Shown here: in pieces, positions 21,346-32,161 of the stretch
Position numbering within the stretch: the stretch's first letter is position 1
How the letters are laid out: each line of letters begins with the position of its first letter
NCBI RefSeq assembly: GCF_024679095.1
Contig: NW_026110845.1
Span: forward strand, 1 to 64,000
Direction of reading: 5' to 3'
DNA: 64,000 bases
Source of the DNA: Eriocheir sinensis
Lineage: Eukaryota; Arthropoda; Malacostraca; Decapoda; Varunidae
The notes under the pieces: generated by a model
Seen by the model: only the letters and a program-made list of their open reading frames with translations
What the model was told of the DNA's origin: nothing
The model's database searches: none
Position numbers and translations under genes: made by a program

Positions 21346-22302
21346 GTGAAAGGGAGGAGAAGAACTAGGGAGGAGGAGATAAAATGGAGAAGTGGAGGAA
21401 AAGGGGGAAAACCAGCGGCAAAAAGACATGAAATAATGACAAGAAATATCAAGGAAAGAGAAAAACAAAAGTAAAGAGGAAAATAACAGGTTAGGGAAAT
21501 AAAACAAGGAAAGTAACAAATAAAAAAGTTAAGGAAAAAAAAACAGAAATAAAACAAGAATATTAAGAAAAGGAAATAAAGAAAAGGACACTGGCCGAAT
21601 CACTCCCCCAGCCGCCCCTGAGGCCTTAACACACACACACACACACACACACAGTAATTCCCTAAACAGACTCCACATTTACAGGGCCAATGCGACATGT
21701 TTTCAGCCCCCAAACAGCCCCTTCCAAGCCCTCTAGTGTGCCCAGACCTTCCTGTAGAGGCCAGGGCAGCTCAACAGACTCTAGCCCCAGCCCAGGGACG
21801 GGTTTTAATAACACTAACAGACGTATTTTGACAACAATGACAGTCACCAAGAACCTGTAGAGTGGACAGGAGGAGGAGAGAGGAGGGAAGGAAGGGAGCA
21901 GAGAAAGAAAACTTGAAAGAGGAGGAGAAGGAAGAAATAATGATGAAAAGATGGAATAAAAGAAAGAGAATAAGTGGAGAAAAAATGAATAAAAAAGAAA
22001 TTGTGTTATTTTTTACCTTTGTTCCTAAGTCTTCTTCCTCTTCTTTTTCTTCTTCTTCTTCATCTCATTCCATGGAAGAAGTTAAGTTGAATTAGTATTC
22101 GTATACTAAAAATAAGAAAACTGTGTGTCCCTGCCTCCCTGATACGTTCCCTGCCTTCTAGCACTATAGTTCTGCCGCCTCGTCCAGCCTCCCTGTTATA
22201 TGTTTAAGGCTGAGATTTTTCTCTCTTTTCTACTACACCCGGTCCCACACGTCCTCTGCGTGTATTGAAACACACGAGACATTAATCAAGACAAGGAGAG
22301 GG

Positions 22303-22400
22303 TTTTGTCGGCTGCCCGGGATTGAACCTGTGACCAGCGTGACGGGGGAGCCACTACCTTACCAGTCGGCCAAAGAGGTACCCCGCTGGCTGAGTGGGTT
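22303..22400 (-). mobile_element. tRNA-derived SINE head
   Basis: On the minus strand a box A-like TGGCCGACTGGTAAGGTAGTG and a box B GGTTCAATCCCGG are about 35 bp apart, as in a tRNA-type RNA polymerase III promoter. The flanking CCGCTGGCTGAGTGG looks like a second, older tRNA-like piece. Confidence 0.6.
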
Positions 22401-22714
22401 ATGGGAGGCTTGCCCGTCAGGCCTAATCGCTGCACTACATATGCATTAAAACAACACTGAAAAAAATTACAATTATGAAGAAAAGAATGGAATTGACGGC
22501 ATTCCCACATCTTAATTCTCCCTTTCAGTGCCTCCCTCATGTATTCCCTCCCTCTCCACACTGTAACAGGCAAGTGACAAGGGCCAGGAGGAGGAGGAGG
22601 AGGAATTAGTGATAAGGGAAGGCATGCCTGACACCACAAAACCTCAAAACTGCCAACTCTCTGAATAAGCTGAAAAATTAAAATACCGGAGCCTACATTA
22701 TTCCCTCACCTCCT

Positions 22715-22840
22715 CTCCATCTCCTGGTTCCTTCCGTCCAGGAGAGAGCAGCGGAGTTCCTTGAGCAGGCCCTTCAACTTGTAAAACTGGTACTTCTTGA
22801 ACGTGAGGCATCTTGGACAGCTCTGTGGTGAGGTGCTCAG
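22715..22840 (-). CDS. Possible coding exon of unknown minus-strand gene
   Basis: After a pyrimidine-AG acceptor (CTCCCCAG) the minus strand encodes CLTFKKYQFYKLKGLLKELR, then CSLLDGRNQEMERR, directly followed by a good donor GTGAGG. The peptide looks like a charged helix and not repeat-derived. I do not recognise the family. Other frames are also open, so this is a candidate only. Confidence 0.35.
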
Positions 22841-22941
22841 GCTGGGGAGGAGAAATGTGTAGGGAATGTGTTGGGGAGGGAGGGAGAGGGAAGGGAGGAG
22901 GGAGGAGAAGAGAAGTTAGCAAGATTTTACTGTATATTAAC

Positions 22942-23373
22942 CAGACATGGGGCGACTACTTATATTATGTAATCGATTACGATTATGATTACTTCATATT
23001 TTCACGATTACGATTACAATTACAATAAAATTAGGTGTAATCAAGTACTATTACGATTACATGATGTATTAATCGTGGTTACAATCATGATCACAGGAAG
23101 GACTGAAAGGTGAACTTGCAAATTTCACACATGTACCATGCTGAATATTTAATTGGTTGAATTACTATAGATATTTAGAGTACACACTTGCTGTATGAGA
23201 AACCATTAACTAAACTTTGATAATGTAATCACAAAAGTAATCACGATTACAGTTGTACTTTTATAATGTATTCGATTATGATTATGATTACTTAAAAAAA
23301 TAAGAGGGTAATCGATTAAGATTACTTGAAAAACTGTAATCGATTGTAATTGATTACGATTACCCCATGTCTG
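22942..23373. mobile_element. Non-autonomous hAT MITE with exact 8-bp target duplication
   Basis: The ends read CAGACATGGGG and its reverse complement CCCCATGTCTG. Beyond them, subterminal TAATCGATTACG-type repeats occur on both sides. ATATTAAC stands immediately outside both ends (22934-22941, 23374-23381). At 432 bp and non-coding it is a MITE of the hAT superfamily. Confidence 0.95.
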
Positions 23374-23376
23374 ATA

Positions 23377-23470
23377 TTAACATGATTCATAACGCAGCAT
23401 GACTAAGGTAAAGAAGAAAAGGATATATTAATTAACATGATTCATAACGCAGCATGACTAAGGTAAAGAG
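23377..23470. repeat. Short direct duplication beside the MITE
   Basis: TTAACATGATTCATAACGCA and the next about 20 bp occur at 23377 and again at about 23433. Confidence 0.8.
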
Positions 23471-23519
23471 GAAGAAGAAGAAGAACAAGAAGAGGAACAA
23501 GACCAGGAGCATTATCCAG

Positions 23520-23660
23520 GGTCTGTGTAAAGCCTTTCTCTAAGCCCGCCCTGCACGCGGAGTTGTTGGTTGTGGCGCCACACGTCTCAGAGCCGGAGGG
23601 CTTCCTGGCCCGCCGCTGCCCCTCCATCTCCGGGGCCAGGCTCTGGAGCTTCTTCTCAGC
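23520..23660 (-). CDS. Possible coding exon of unknown minus-strand gene
   Basis: After a CCAGTAG acceptor the minus strand reads AEKKLQSLAPEMEGQRRARK, then PSGSETCGATTNNSACRAG. Composition is GC-rich and unlike the surrounding intron-like DNA. With 22715-22840 it could form two exons of one gene, but no family is recognised and the donor is unclear. Confidence 0.3.
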
Positions 23661-24700
23661 CTACTGGAGGGATCTGAGGGGAGGAAAAAGGAAATCAATC
23701 AAAGTTCTTCCTCACTAAAGATGTCACTTAATATGAACTAAATACTGGAAGCCTCTTTGCTATTTTTTGCCTTCATTAAATTCCTGGAGGGTCTGAGAGG
23801 AGGAAAAAGGAGTATGAGTAACAGCAAAGGCACAGCTCTGCCTCACCATAAGATGTCATTTACAGCAACTAAAAACACTGCGGCCAGCTTCCTAACTATT
23901 TCTGGCCTTTGTTGAATGATTCCTGGAGGGTCTGGGAGGAGGGAGGGGAGAAGGGGCAGAGGGAAAGGAGGAAAGAAGGGAACAGGAGAGAAGGAAGAAA
24001 GAAGGGAAGGAGTGGCAAAATCACAGCTCTTCCTCACCAATAGATGTCATTTATACCAACTAAAAAATGCTGGCAGGTTCCTAACTATTTCTTGCCCCTG
24101 ACATATTTCTGATGCTGGCAGGTTCCTACTATTTCTTGCCCCTGACATATTTCTGATGCTGGCAGGTTCCTAACTATTTCTTGCCCCTGACATATTTCTG
24201 ATGCTGGCAGGTTCCTAACTATTTCTTGCCCCTGACATATTTCTGATGCTGGCAGGTTCCTACTATTTCTTGCCCGTGACATATTTCTGATGCTGGCAGG
24301 TTCCTAACTATTTCTTGCCCCTGACATATTTCTGATGCTGGCAGGTTCCTACTATTTCTTGCCCGTGACATATTTCTGATGCTGGCAGGTTCCTAACTAT
24401 TTCTTGCCCTGACATATTTCTGATGCTGGCAGGTTCCTACTATTTCTTGCCCGTGACATATTTCTGATGCTGGCAGGTTCCTACTATTTCTTGCCCCTGA
24501 CATATTTCTGATGCTGGCAGGTTCCTACTATTTCTTGCCCCTGACATATTTCTGAAGTGTTCTGAGGGGAGGAAAAAGGTGACAGGAGCACTGGAGAAAG
24601 TGAAGCTCTTCCTTACTAAAAGATGTTGATTAATAATAACAAAAAAAATCATTGGCAGCTTCTATGTTATTTCCTGCCTCTGTTAAATTGGTAGGGAGGA
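23645..24700. repeat. Higher-order repeat: about 140-bp units and an inner 44-45-bp minisatellite
   Basis: Units with TGGAGGGTCTGGGAGGAGG, CTTCCTCACTA.AAGATGTCA and GGCAGCTTCCTAACTATTTC recur near 23650, 23785, 23925 and 24555. Inside, a 44-45-bp piece (GCTGGCAGGTTCCTACTATT) is amplified about 11 times at 24068-24555. A related degenerate copy lies at 35715-35830. Confidence 0.85.
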
Positions 24701-24710
24701 GGAAGAAGGT

Positions 24711-24712
<2 letters not shown>

Positions 24713-24758
<46 letters not shown>
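24713..24758. repeat. (GT)n microsatellite
   Basis: About 23 GT dinucleotides. Confidence 0.97.
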
Positions 24759-24759
<1 letters not shown>

Positions 24760-24765
24760 CTGGAG

Positions 24766-25160
24766 GGAGGCAGCTATTAGCAAGTTCAGAACAGCAGTGA
24801 CTATGAAATTAAGGCATAGAAGATAGGAATTAAAGAAGAATGAGTGTGATGGCAGTGACTTAGAGAGGACTGAGTGAAGCAAATGGCAGTCAGGACAAAA
24901 TGCAGAAATAAGGAAGGACAAGTATTTCAGAGTTTACCAGGGAAAGGGATGGAAAAAAGTGATGATTTTGGTTAACTCAGGCATTAGGAAGTTAAATAGC
25001 AGAGGAATGAGCTTGAGCAGAAAGCCTCGGGCACTGCAGAAGGCAGGAAGGAAGCAGCTGTTAGCAAGTTCTGAACAGCAGTGACAATGAAATGAGGGCA
25101 CAGAAGACAGCACAGGAAGGGAAGAATTTGAGTGTGGTGACAGGGACTTAGGAAGATGAT
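24766..25160. repeat. Imperfect direct repeat, offset about 285 bp
   Basis: TTAGCAAGTTCAGAACAGCA with the next about 90 bp recurs from about 25050. It is non-coding. Confidence 0.75.
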
Positions 25161-25309
25161 TTAGGACAGATTGTAAATGCTTCATGTGGAAGAGTGCAGC
25201 AGCTGAGTATTGTAAAGGATAGGGAAAAGTTGCGTGAAAGGCTGCGTCAAGTTGGCAGACGATGAAGTTAAGGTCCATATTGTCAAACTCCTCACAGGCT
25301 TGCTCCATC

Positions 25310-25680
25310 TATTTCAAAAGGCTCTCGCAGAGGTTGTTGGGGTCTCCATGGGCGGTTTCCTGAGCCTGGCGGTAGTTTTGCATGGCTTCTGTGCCTTGAA
25401 GGAGAAAACACCCAAGACAACCCAGTTACTCTTCCCTGTGGGCTTGGGAAATAGGTGCAGTGGGAGCCTGATACATTTAGGAAGACAGGGACACAGAGGT
25501 ACAGACAAACAGAGATGCAGGGTGGTGCTGCTGATAGTTTCACATGGCTTTTGCACCCTGAATGGGAAATCACCACCCAGGAAAACACGGTTAGCCTTCT
25601 CTGTGGCCTTGGGGAATAGTAACAGTGGGAGCCTGATATGCTTAGGACCATAGGCTGACTTACAGCGCCTCATTTTGGGT
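25310..25680. repeat. Two copies of the dispersed TTCCATGGGTAG-type repeat
   Basis: Both copies contain a CATGGCTT(C/T)TG segment followed by AA.ACACCCAAGA or similar, GGGAATAG and GTGGGAGCCTGATA, about 200 bp apart. The family is the same as at 15241-15435. Confidence 0.65.
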
Positions 25681-25693
25681 GTTGATGACATAG

Positions 25694-25811
<118 letters not shown>

Positions 25812-26337
25812 AATTACACTGGAGTGAAAAACAGTATGCACATGGAGGAAGAAGAGGAGGAGGAAGAGGAGGTGAAAAATTGATAATATGAACTCCAAAA
25901 ATATATCATCCATGTAAAAGTTAATCTAAATTCAGCCTTTAAAAATTGTAACAATTCTGCCATACATCAATGCACTCATGTTATATTAAGTGTTCTCTTC
26001 ACAGTGTCCTCATGATATCAGGCTGTGTGGTGGACCGTCCCTTCCTGAGTGGACAATAGTCACGTGGCAGGCTGGGCCAAGGTGCCAGAAGAAGACATTA
26101 AGTTTTTGAGAGATGGGATGAGAAGTTTTCAGGTAACAACTTGAGATAAGGACAGAGCAAGGGTGTTTGCTGTAGAGGAGAGGGCACAGCTGCATGTCAC
26201 CAAAGAATAATCTTGATAGGGGAATGCTTTGCCTGGGATTCTTACACACTACTGACCCTCACACACCAGCTATTTCTTAAGGCAAAAAGAGAGGTAAAAT
26301 GCATTCTCAGGAGTGGTTACTAGAGTTCATGGCACAG

Positions 26338-26572
26338 CAGCCTTGTCAAACTACCACCAGGGTCACAAAACTACCCACGGAAAGGCCCACAACTCCTATA
26401 AAAGTCAAATCACATGTGTGTTTGGGCGCTGGAATCTCGAAATAACATGGCCCATTGCTCGCTCAGAATAGATGGCATCACTGTAGACACTCGCCTGCCC
26501 TGTGCCATGACGGGCTCGGGCTGATCATCAGGCCCCTAAAGAAAGCCTACCAGCTGTAGGCCAGGATGTAAA
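26338..26572 (+). mobile_element. SINE, diverged copy of the 47279-47631 family
   Basis: It shares AAACTACCCAC near its start, ACACTCGCCTGCCC..TG, a GACGGGCT-GGGCTGATCATCAGGCCCC block, and a terminal GATGTAAAATAAAT. The tRNA head is missing. The tail continues into an (AAAT)n/(AAT)n tract. Confidence 0.65.
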
Positions 26573-26830
<258 letters not shown>

Positions 26831-27074
26831 AAATTCCAGCAGCTGCGGTGGAGTGCCACGTGGTGAAGCAGTTAGAGCACACGTGGCCCGTCCAGTGGCC
26901 CCCTTAGTGGCCCTGGCCGGGGAAGGACGAGCGGGACGTGATGAACGGCCTGGCCACACCCTGCAGGGCTCTGGCAACAAGTAATGGCCATATTGATAGT
27001 AATAATAAACAAGTATTGGTATGTTATAAGAAAGAGGACTGGCGGGCACTCCTGAACTTGGTAGCTGCATGCCT

Positions 27075-27240
27075 CAACCCCTACCGTCCATAATTTTAAA
27101 CACTGGCTCGTCTCTATGCTGCCCTAATCCCTTATGCAAGAGTCAGCCAGCCAGCATATTCATTCTTTCATCCCTTTGGCTGGTAAACTCTGAAAGAAAA
27201 ACAGCCTTCCTTCATCTGTATTTCCTCTTGACAATGACTT
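27075..27240 (+). pseudogene. LINE 3' fragment (same family as 54632-54860)
   Basis: CCTTATGCAAGAGTCAGCCA, CATTCTTTCATCCCTTTGGC and CAGCCTTCCTTCAT match the C-terminal coding block of the LINE at 54632, with frameshifts. Confidence 0.6.
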
Positions 27241-27926
27241 GGGTATATCATTAATACACTGTAACGATGCTAAATGCACACCACAAACTTACTGCAAGCC
27301 AGTGGTGGGCACCGATCACTTTTTTGCTGTTCCGATCCCCGATCATCCGATCAGTTTTGGGAACTGATCCGATTCCGATCATCCGATCATTTTTTAAGTA
27401 CTGCTGTTCCGATCACCATTCTGATCATCCGATCACTAAAACTTATTATAATTACTATTATTTTTTAAATAATAATTACAAGAAACACCTATTATAGGCA
27501 TTCTTTAAGTAATAATTTCCAATAAGTAATAACTTAATTATTTGCAGATAAATATTTTTATTTTTCCTCTTTCTTCTGGTATATAGGACATGGTAAAGAA
27601 AAAATGTGATCTTAACGTCTTATTTAATGCATTTATATAAGCCTACTTTTTTATTCAATTTCTGAATGTATGAAAAGGGAATTATGTTCGCTATTTTAAC
27701 TTTTGTTTGAAGTTGATTTAGATTTTTGACAAACATTTTTCAACTTTATAAATTTTATCATCGATATCTAGGAAATATTTTTTACTATTCTATAATAAAA
27801 CGAGCGATAGTGATCATTAATCTCCTATCCTTCCTGATTAAATAGCTTTCTGAATAAAAGATATTGGTCCATAAATAAATTAATTACAAGAAAAACATTA
27901 GCAATAAGGTTTTGATTATAAGTGAG

Positions 27927-30775
27927 CCGGTGCTGTGTCATCTGCCGTCCACGTATCCTAAAACGTCCCATCCTGATTAGCGCATGCGCAGAACACAATG
28001 TTTACAGACACAGTGTTGATATCGTAGTTTGTCCAGGCAAGATGGCGGCAAGACAGCATGGCAGCTTTTATGGGAAAATGGCCAAATTCATTAATGACAT
28101 GGACCCCATAATTCAGATAGCCTACCATTAAATGGAGAGAATCTGAGAAACATGACCATCAATCAGAAGAGAGTGTAGGTTATCTCATTTATCACATTTA
28201 CCGACATACACGGGGTGTAGGTTATCTCATTTATCACATTTACTGACATACAAAGGGTGTAGGTTACCTCATTTATCACATTTACCGACATACAAGGGGT
28301 GTAGGTTATCTCATTTATCACATTTACTGACATACAAGGGGTGCAGGTTATCTCATTTATCACATTTACCGACATACAAGGGGTGTAGGTTATCTCATTT
28401 ATCACATTTACCGACATACAAGGGGTGTAGGTTATCTCATTTATCACATTTACTGACATACAGAGGGTGTAGATTATCTCATTTATCACATTTACTGACA
28501 TACAAAGGGTGTAGGTTATCTCATTTATCACATTTACTGACATACAAGGGGTGCAGGTTATCTCATTTATCACATTTACTGACATACAAGGGGTGTAGGT
28601 TATCTCATTTATCACATTTACCGACATACAAGGGGTGCAGGTTATCTCATTTATCACATTTACCGACATACAAGGGGTGTAGGTTATCTCATTTATCACA
28701 TTTACTGACATACAAGGGGTGTAGGTTATCTCATTTATCACATTTACCGACATACAAGGGGTGCAGGTTATCTCATTTATCACATTTACTGACATACAAA
28801 GGGTGTAGGTTATCTCATTTATCACATTTACCGACATACAAGGGGTGTAGGTTATCTCATTTATTACATTTACTGACATACAAAGGGTGTAGGTTATCTC
28901 ATTTATCACATTTACCGACATACAAGGGGTGTAGGTTATCTCATTTATCACATTTACTGACATACAAGGCTTCAGGTTACCTGATTTATCACATTTACTG
29001 ACATACAAGGGGTGTAGGTTATCTCATTTATCACATTTACTGACATACAAGGGGTGTAGGTTATCTCATTCATCACATTTACTGACATACAAGGGGTGTA
29101 GGTTATCTCATTTATCACATTTACTGACATAAAAGGGGTGTAGGTTATCTCATTTATCACATTTACCGACATACAAGGGGTGTAGGTTATCTCATTTATC
29201 ACATTTACTGACATACAAAGGGTGTAGGTTATCTCATTCATCACATTTACTGACATACAAGGGGTGTAGGTTATCTCATTTATCACATTTACCGACATAC
29301 AAGGGGTGCAGGTTATCTCATTTATCACATTTACTGACATACAAGGGTGTAGGTTATCTCATTTATTACATTTACCGACATACAAGGGGTGTAGGTTATC
29401 TCATTCATCACATTTACTGACATACAAGGGGTGTAGGTTATCTCATTTATCACATTTACTGACATACAAGGTGAACAGGTTATCTCATTTATCACATTTA
29501 CCGACATACAAGGGGTGGAGGTTATCTCATTTATCACATTTACTGACATACAAGGTGAACAGGTTATCTCATTCATCACATTTACTGACATACAAGGGGT
29601 GTAGGTTATCTCATTTATCACATTTACTGACATACAAGGGGTGTAGGTTATCTCATTCATCACATTTACTGACATACAAGGGGTGTAGGTTATCTCATTC
29701 ATCACATTTACTGACATACAAGGGGTGTAGGTTATCTCATTCATCACATTTACCGACATACAAGGGTGTAGGTTATCTCATTTATCACATTTACCGACAT
29801 ACAAGGGGTGTAGGTTATCTCATTCATCACATTTACCGACATACAAGGGGTGTAGGTTATCTCATTTATCACATTTACCGACATACAAGGTGAACAGGTT
29901 ATCTCATTCATCACATTTACCGACATACAAGGGGTGTAGGTTATCTCATTCATCACATTTACCGACATACAAGGGTGGAGGTTATCTCATTTATCACATT
30001 TACCGACATACAAGGGTGTAGGTTATCTCATTCATCACATTTACTGACATACAAGGGGTGTAGGTTATCTCATTCATCACATTTACCGACATACAAGGGG
30101 TGTAGGTTATCTCATTCATCACATTTACCGACATACAAGGGGTGCAGGTTATCTCATTTATCACATTTACCGACATACAAGGGGTGTAGGTTATCTCATT
30201 TATCACATTTACCGACATACAAGGGGTGTAGGTTATCTCATTCATCACATTTACCGACATACAAGGGGTGGAGGTTATCTCATTCATCACATTTACCGAC
30301 ATACAAGGGTGTAGGTTATCTCATTCATCACATTTATCGACATACAAGGGGTGTAGGTTATCTCATTTATCACATTTACCGACATACAAGGGTGTAGGTT
30401 ATCTCATTTATCACATTTACTGACATACAAGGGGTGTAGGTTATCTCATTCATCACATTTACCGACATACAAGGTGAACAGGTTATCTCATTTATCACAT
30501 TTACCGACATACCTCATTTGCCTCATTTACTGACATACAAAGGGTGCAGGAAGAAACTTTCATATTTCAAGTAATTTTCAAATTAAAAACATACGTCAAC
30601 ATTTACTTTTAAAACGAAAAAAAAAACTCAGGTGGGACATATCGCGATAGGCAGTCGACAAAGACACGGTACTGTGTCGCAAATCATCCACCCTTTGTTT
30701 GCAAACAAATCCCGAGCATGAGCAGATTGGATGGGGTGTCTTAGGATACGTGGATGGCAGATGACACCACACCGG
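27927..30775. mobile_element. Inverted-repeat element containing a satellite array
   Basis: The left segment starts CCGGTGCTGTGTCATCTGCC, then GTCCACGTATCCTAA. Its inverted counterpart ends at 30775 (reverse complement CCGGTGTGGTGTCATCTGCC, then ATCCACGTATCCTAA). Similarity extends about 50 bp. Superfamily and target duplication are not clear. The interior is almost wholly the 42-bp array. Confidence 0.8.
28172..30545. repeat. 42-bp satellite array, about 56 copies
   Basis: Units start near AGGTTATCTCATTTATCACA and recur every 42 bp with limited variation (TTTACC/TTTACT, GGGGTGT/GGGGTGC/GGTGAAC). As 42 is divisible by 3, frames stay open on both strands and give 14-residue repeats (MSVNVINEITYTPC on minus). 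I regard these as non-coding. Confidence 0.97.
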
Positions 30776-30778
30776 TTA

Positions 30779-31160
30779 AGACACGTAGCAATGAGCTTAA
30801 GTTGGATAAGTTCAGGTTCAACAAAGACATAGGCAAGAATTGGTTTACCAACAGTGAAGTGGTGGATGAGTGGAACAGACTTAGAAGTCATGTGGTGAGC
30901 GCCAACACGATAGATACATTCAAGAAGAGGTTAGATAAGTTCTTGGATGGGAGGGGTATAGGACGTTAGTTTGGTGCCGTGGTCTGGGCGGCTTGTTGCG
31001 TTGTCTCACGAGACCTCCTTCCTCCTCCTCCTCCTCTTGTTGCGGGGGCCGGGAGCCCGACGGGTGGGTGGGTGGGGGGTCAAGGGAAGGCAAAGCCCTT
31101 CCCCCAGTTAAGAAGGTGGGGGGATCGAGGCGGGGCGAGGCTCCCCCTTTTAGCTTAGGT
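30779..31160 (+). pseudogene. CR1-like LINE 3' end
   Basis: The plus strand encodes KLDKFRFNKDIGKNWFTNS, then VVDEWNRLRSHVVSANTIDT and FKKRLDKFLDG, then a stop: the conserved end of the ORF2 of the CR1 at 60690-63045. The GC-rich 3' UTR follows. The 5' part is replaced by the inverted-repeat element. Confidence 0.85.
31062..31079 (+). other. G-quadruplex motif in LINE 3' UTR
   Basis: GGGTGGGTGGGTGGGGGG has four G-runs of three or more with one-base loops, a very stable quadruplex pattern in DNA and RNA. Confidence 0.75.
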
Positions 31161-31798
31161 CTTGTTGGTTTCCCGAAAAGGTACTGACGCTGCCGCCATT
31201 AGAGGGTGGTAACACTGCAGCAGAAAATGCATGACGGACAACTGGGGCAGGTCACTCGGTTACTGGAGTGAGCGGAAGCCCACTACTGCAGCCCACTCCA
31301 CACTCTCATGGCATCGTGTAACAAGTCCCGCCATGCAAATAAAGCGACTTTGCGCTTGCGCGTCTCGTTCGCGATACCTTACCAGAATTAAATAAATTAA
31401 CGATCAATAATTATCGCTTAATTTTATAAATAAAGACGCTTATTGAAGTAGCTATTTAGCAACGTGTATAAAAATAATTGTAAGAAGTCCGCAGTCACTT
31501 GTTGCCATGACAACGCTGACCACTTTCTTTTTGTGATTGGTAATCGGAAGTTAGTTTGTGAAGTTCCGATCTCCACAGTCCGATTACCTTTTACAAAGAT
31601 GATCCAATCTTTGCATTCCGATCGCCAATTGCTGTTCCGATCAGATCGGAAGATCGGACGATCGGACTGATGATCGGAAGTGCCCAGCTCTGCTGCAAGC
31701 ACATCACTAATGTACTGTGCCCATACTGAATGCATACCACAAACTTACTGTGAGCATATCCCTCCCTGCACCTAAAACTCTGAGCATCATAGACTTAC

Positions 31799-32001
31799 GC
31801 GTTGGTGGCACTCGTCTCTGACAGTCCGTAGAGGTTGTGGAGGTTGTAGTGGAGTCCGATGTAGTGCCTTGCCGACATGCAGACCGTGTGGCAGAAGAGA
31901 GAGTCTCTGACCACTGGCGGCAGGAAGGGCGGACGCTCCAAGTTGTTCTGCTGACAGCTGTGGTGACTCCTGGACCAGAGGTTTGAGGGTTCATTCATGT
32001 C
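31799..32001 (-). CDS. GH31 acid alpha-glucosidase-like, nucleophile exon
   Basis: After the acceptor CTCTCAG the minus strand starts with DMNEPSN, the GH31 signature in which the Asp is the catalytic nucleophile. It runs through CQQNNLERPPFLPPV, then CMSARHYIGLHYNLHNLYGL, and ends in the donor GTAAGTC at 31798. The 203-bp exon is open with no indel. The order matches lysosomal acid alpha-glucosidase (GAA) and maltase-glucoamylase, enzymes that release glucose from alpha-1,4 glucans. Neighbouring exons were not found; a hAT element lies directly downstream and (GA)n and a LINE upstream, so introns here are heavily invaded. GAA rather than MGAM is a guess. Confidence 0.88.
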
Positions 32002-32079
32002 CTGAGAGTGAGTGAGTGAGTGGAGTGAGTGAGTGGAGTGAGTGAGTGAGTGAGTGGAGTGAGTCAGTGAGTGAGTGAG

Positions 32080-32157
<78 letters not shown>
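32080..32157. repeat. (GA)n microsatellite after (GAGT)n
   Basis: GAGTGAGT repeats (32007-32080) lead into about 39 GA dinucleotides, just upstream of the GH31 exon. Confidence 0.97.

Positions 32158-32159
<2 letters not shown>

Positions 32160-32161
<2 letters not shown>

Larger units (their letters stand above)
18946..22280. other. Low-complexity, gene-poor stretch
   Basis: It contains pyrimidine-rich DNA (19380-19760), purine-rich DNA (21030-21220 and 21860-21960), microsatellites and one dispersed-repeat fragment. Long open frames here are compositional. At 20400-20560 a CGTGTCCAAACCATCTGGG-containing segment may be old LINE DNA, but I cannot prove it. Confidence 0.55.
27300..31692. mobile_element. 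hAT transposon, 4.4 kb, with exact 8-bp target duplication and nested element
   Basis: The left end CAGTGGTGGGCACCGATCA matches the reverse complement of the right end, CAGAGCTGGGCACTTCCGAT. Both ends then carry many CCGATC repeats. CTGCAAGC stands outside both ends (27292-27299, 31693-31700). No transposase frame is recognisable. The interior holds AT-rich DNA, an inverted-repeat element (27927-30775) and a CR1 3' end, so this is a non-autonomous carrier. Confidence 0.93.

Noticed and set aside
28163..30397. Long open frames of 14-residue repeats on both strands
   Set aside because: They follow from the 42-bp period (divisible by 3) of a satellite; both strands are open and no start, signal or domain exists.
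28172..30545. CRISPR-like array of regular repeats
   Set aside because: There are no unique spacers; units are contiguous 42-bp satellites in a eukaryotic genome.
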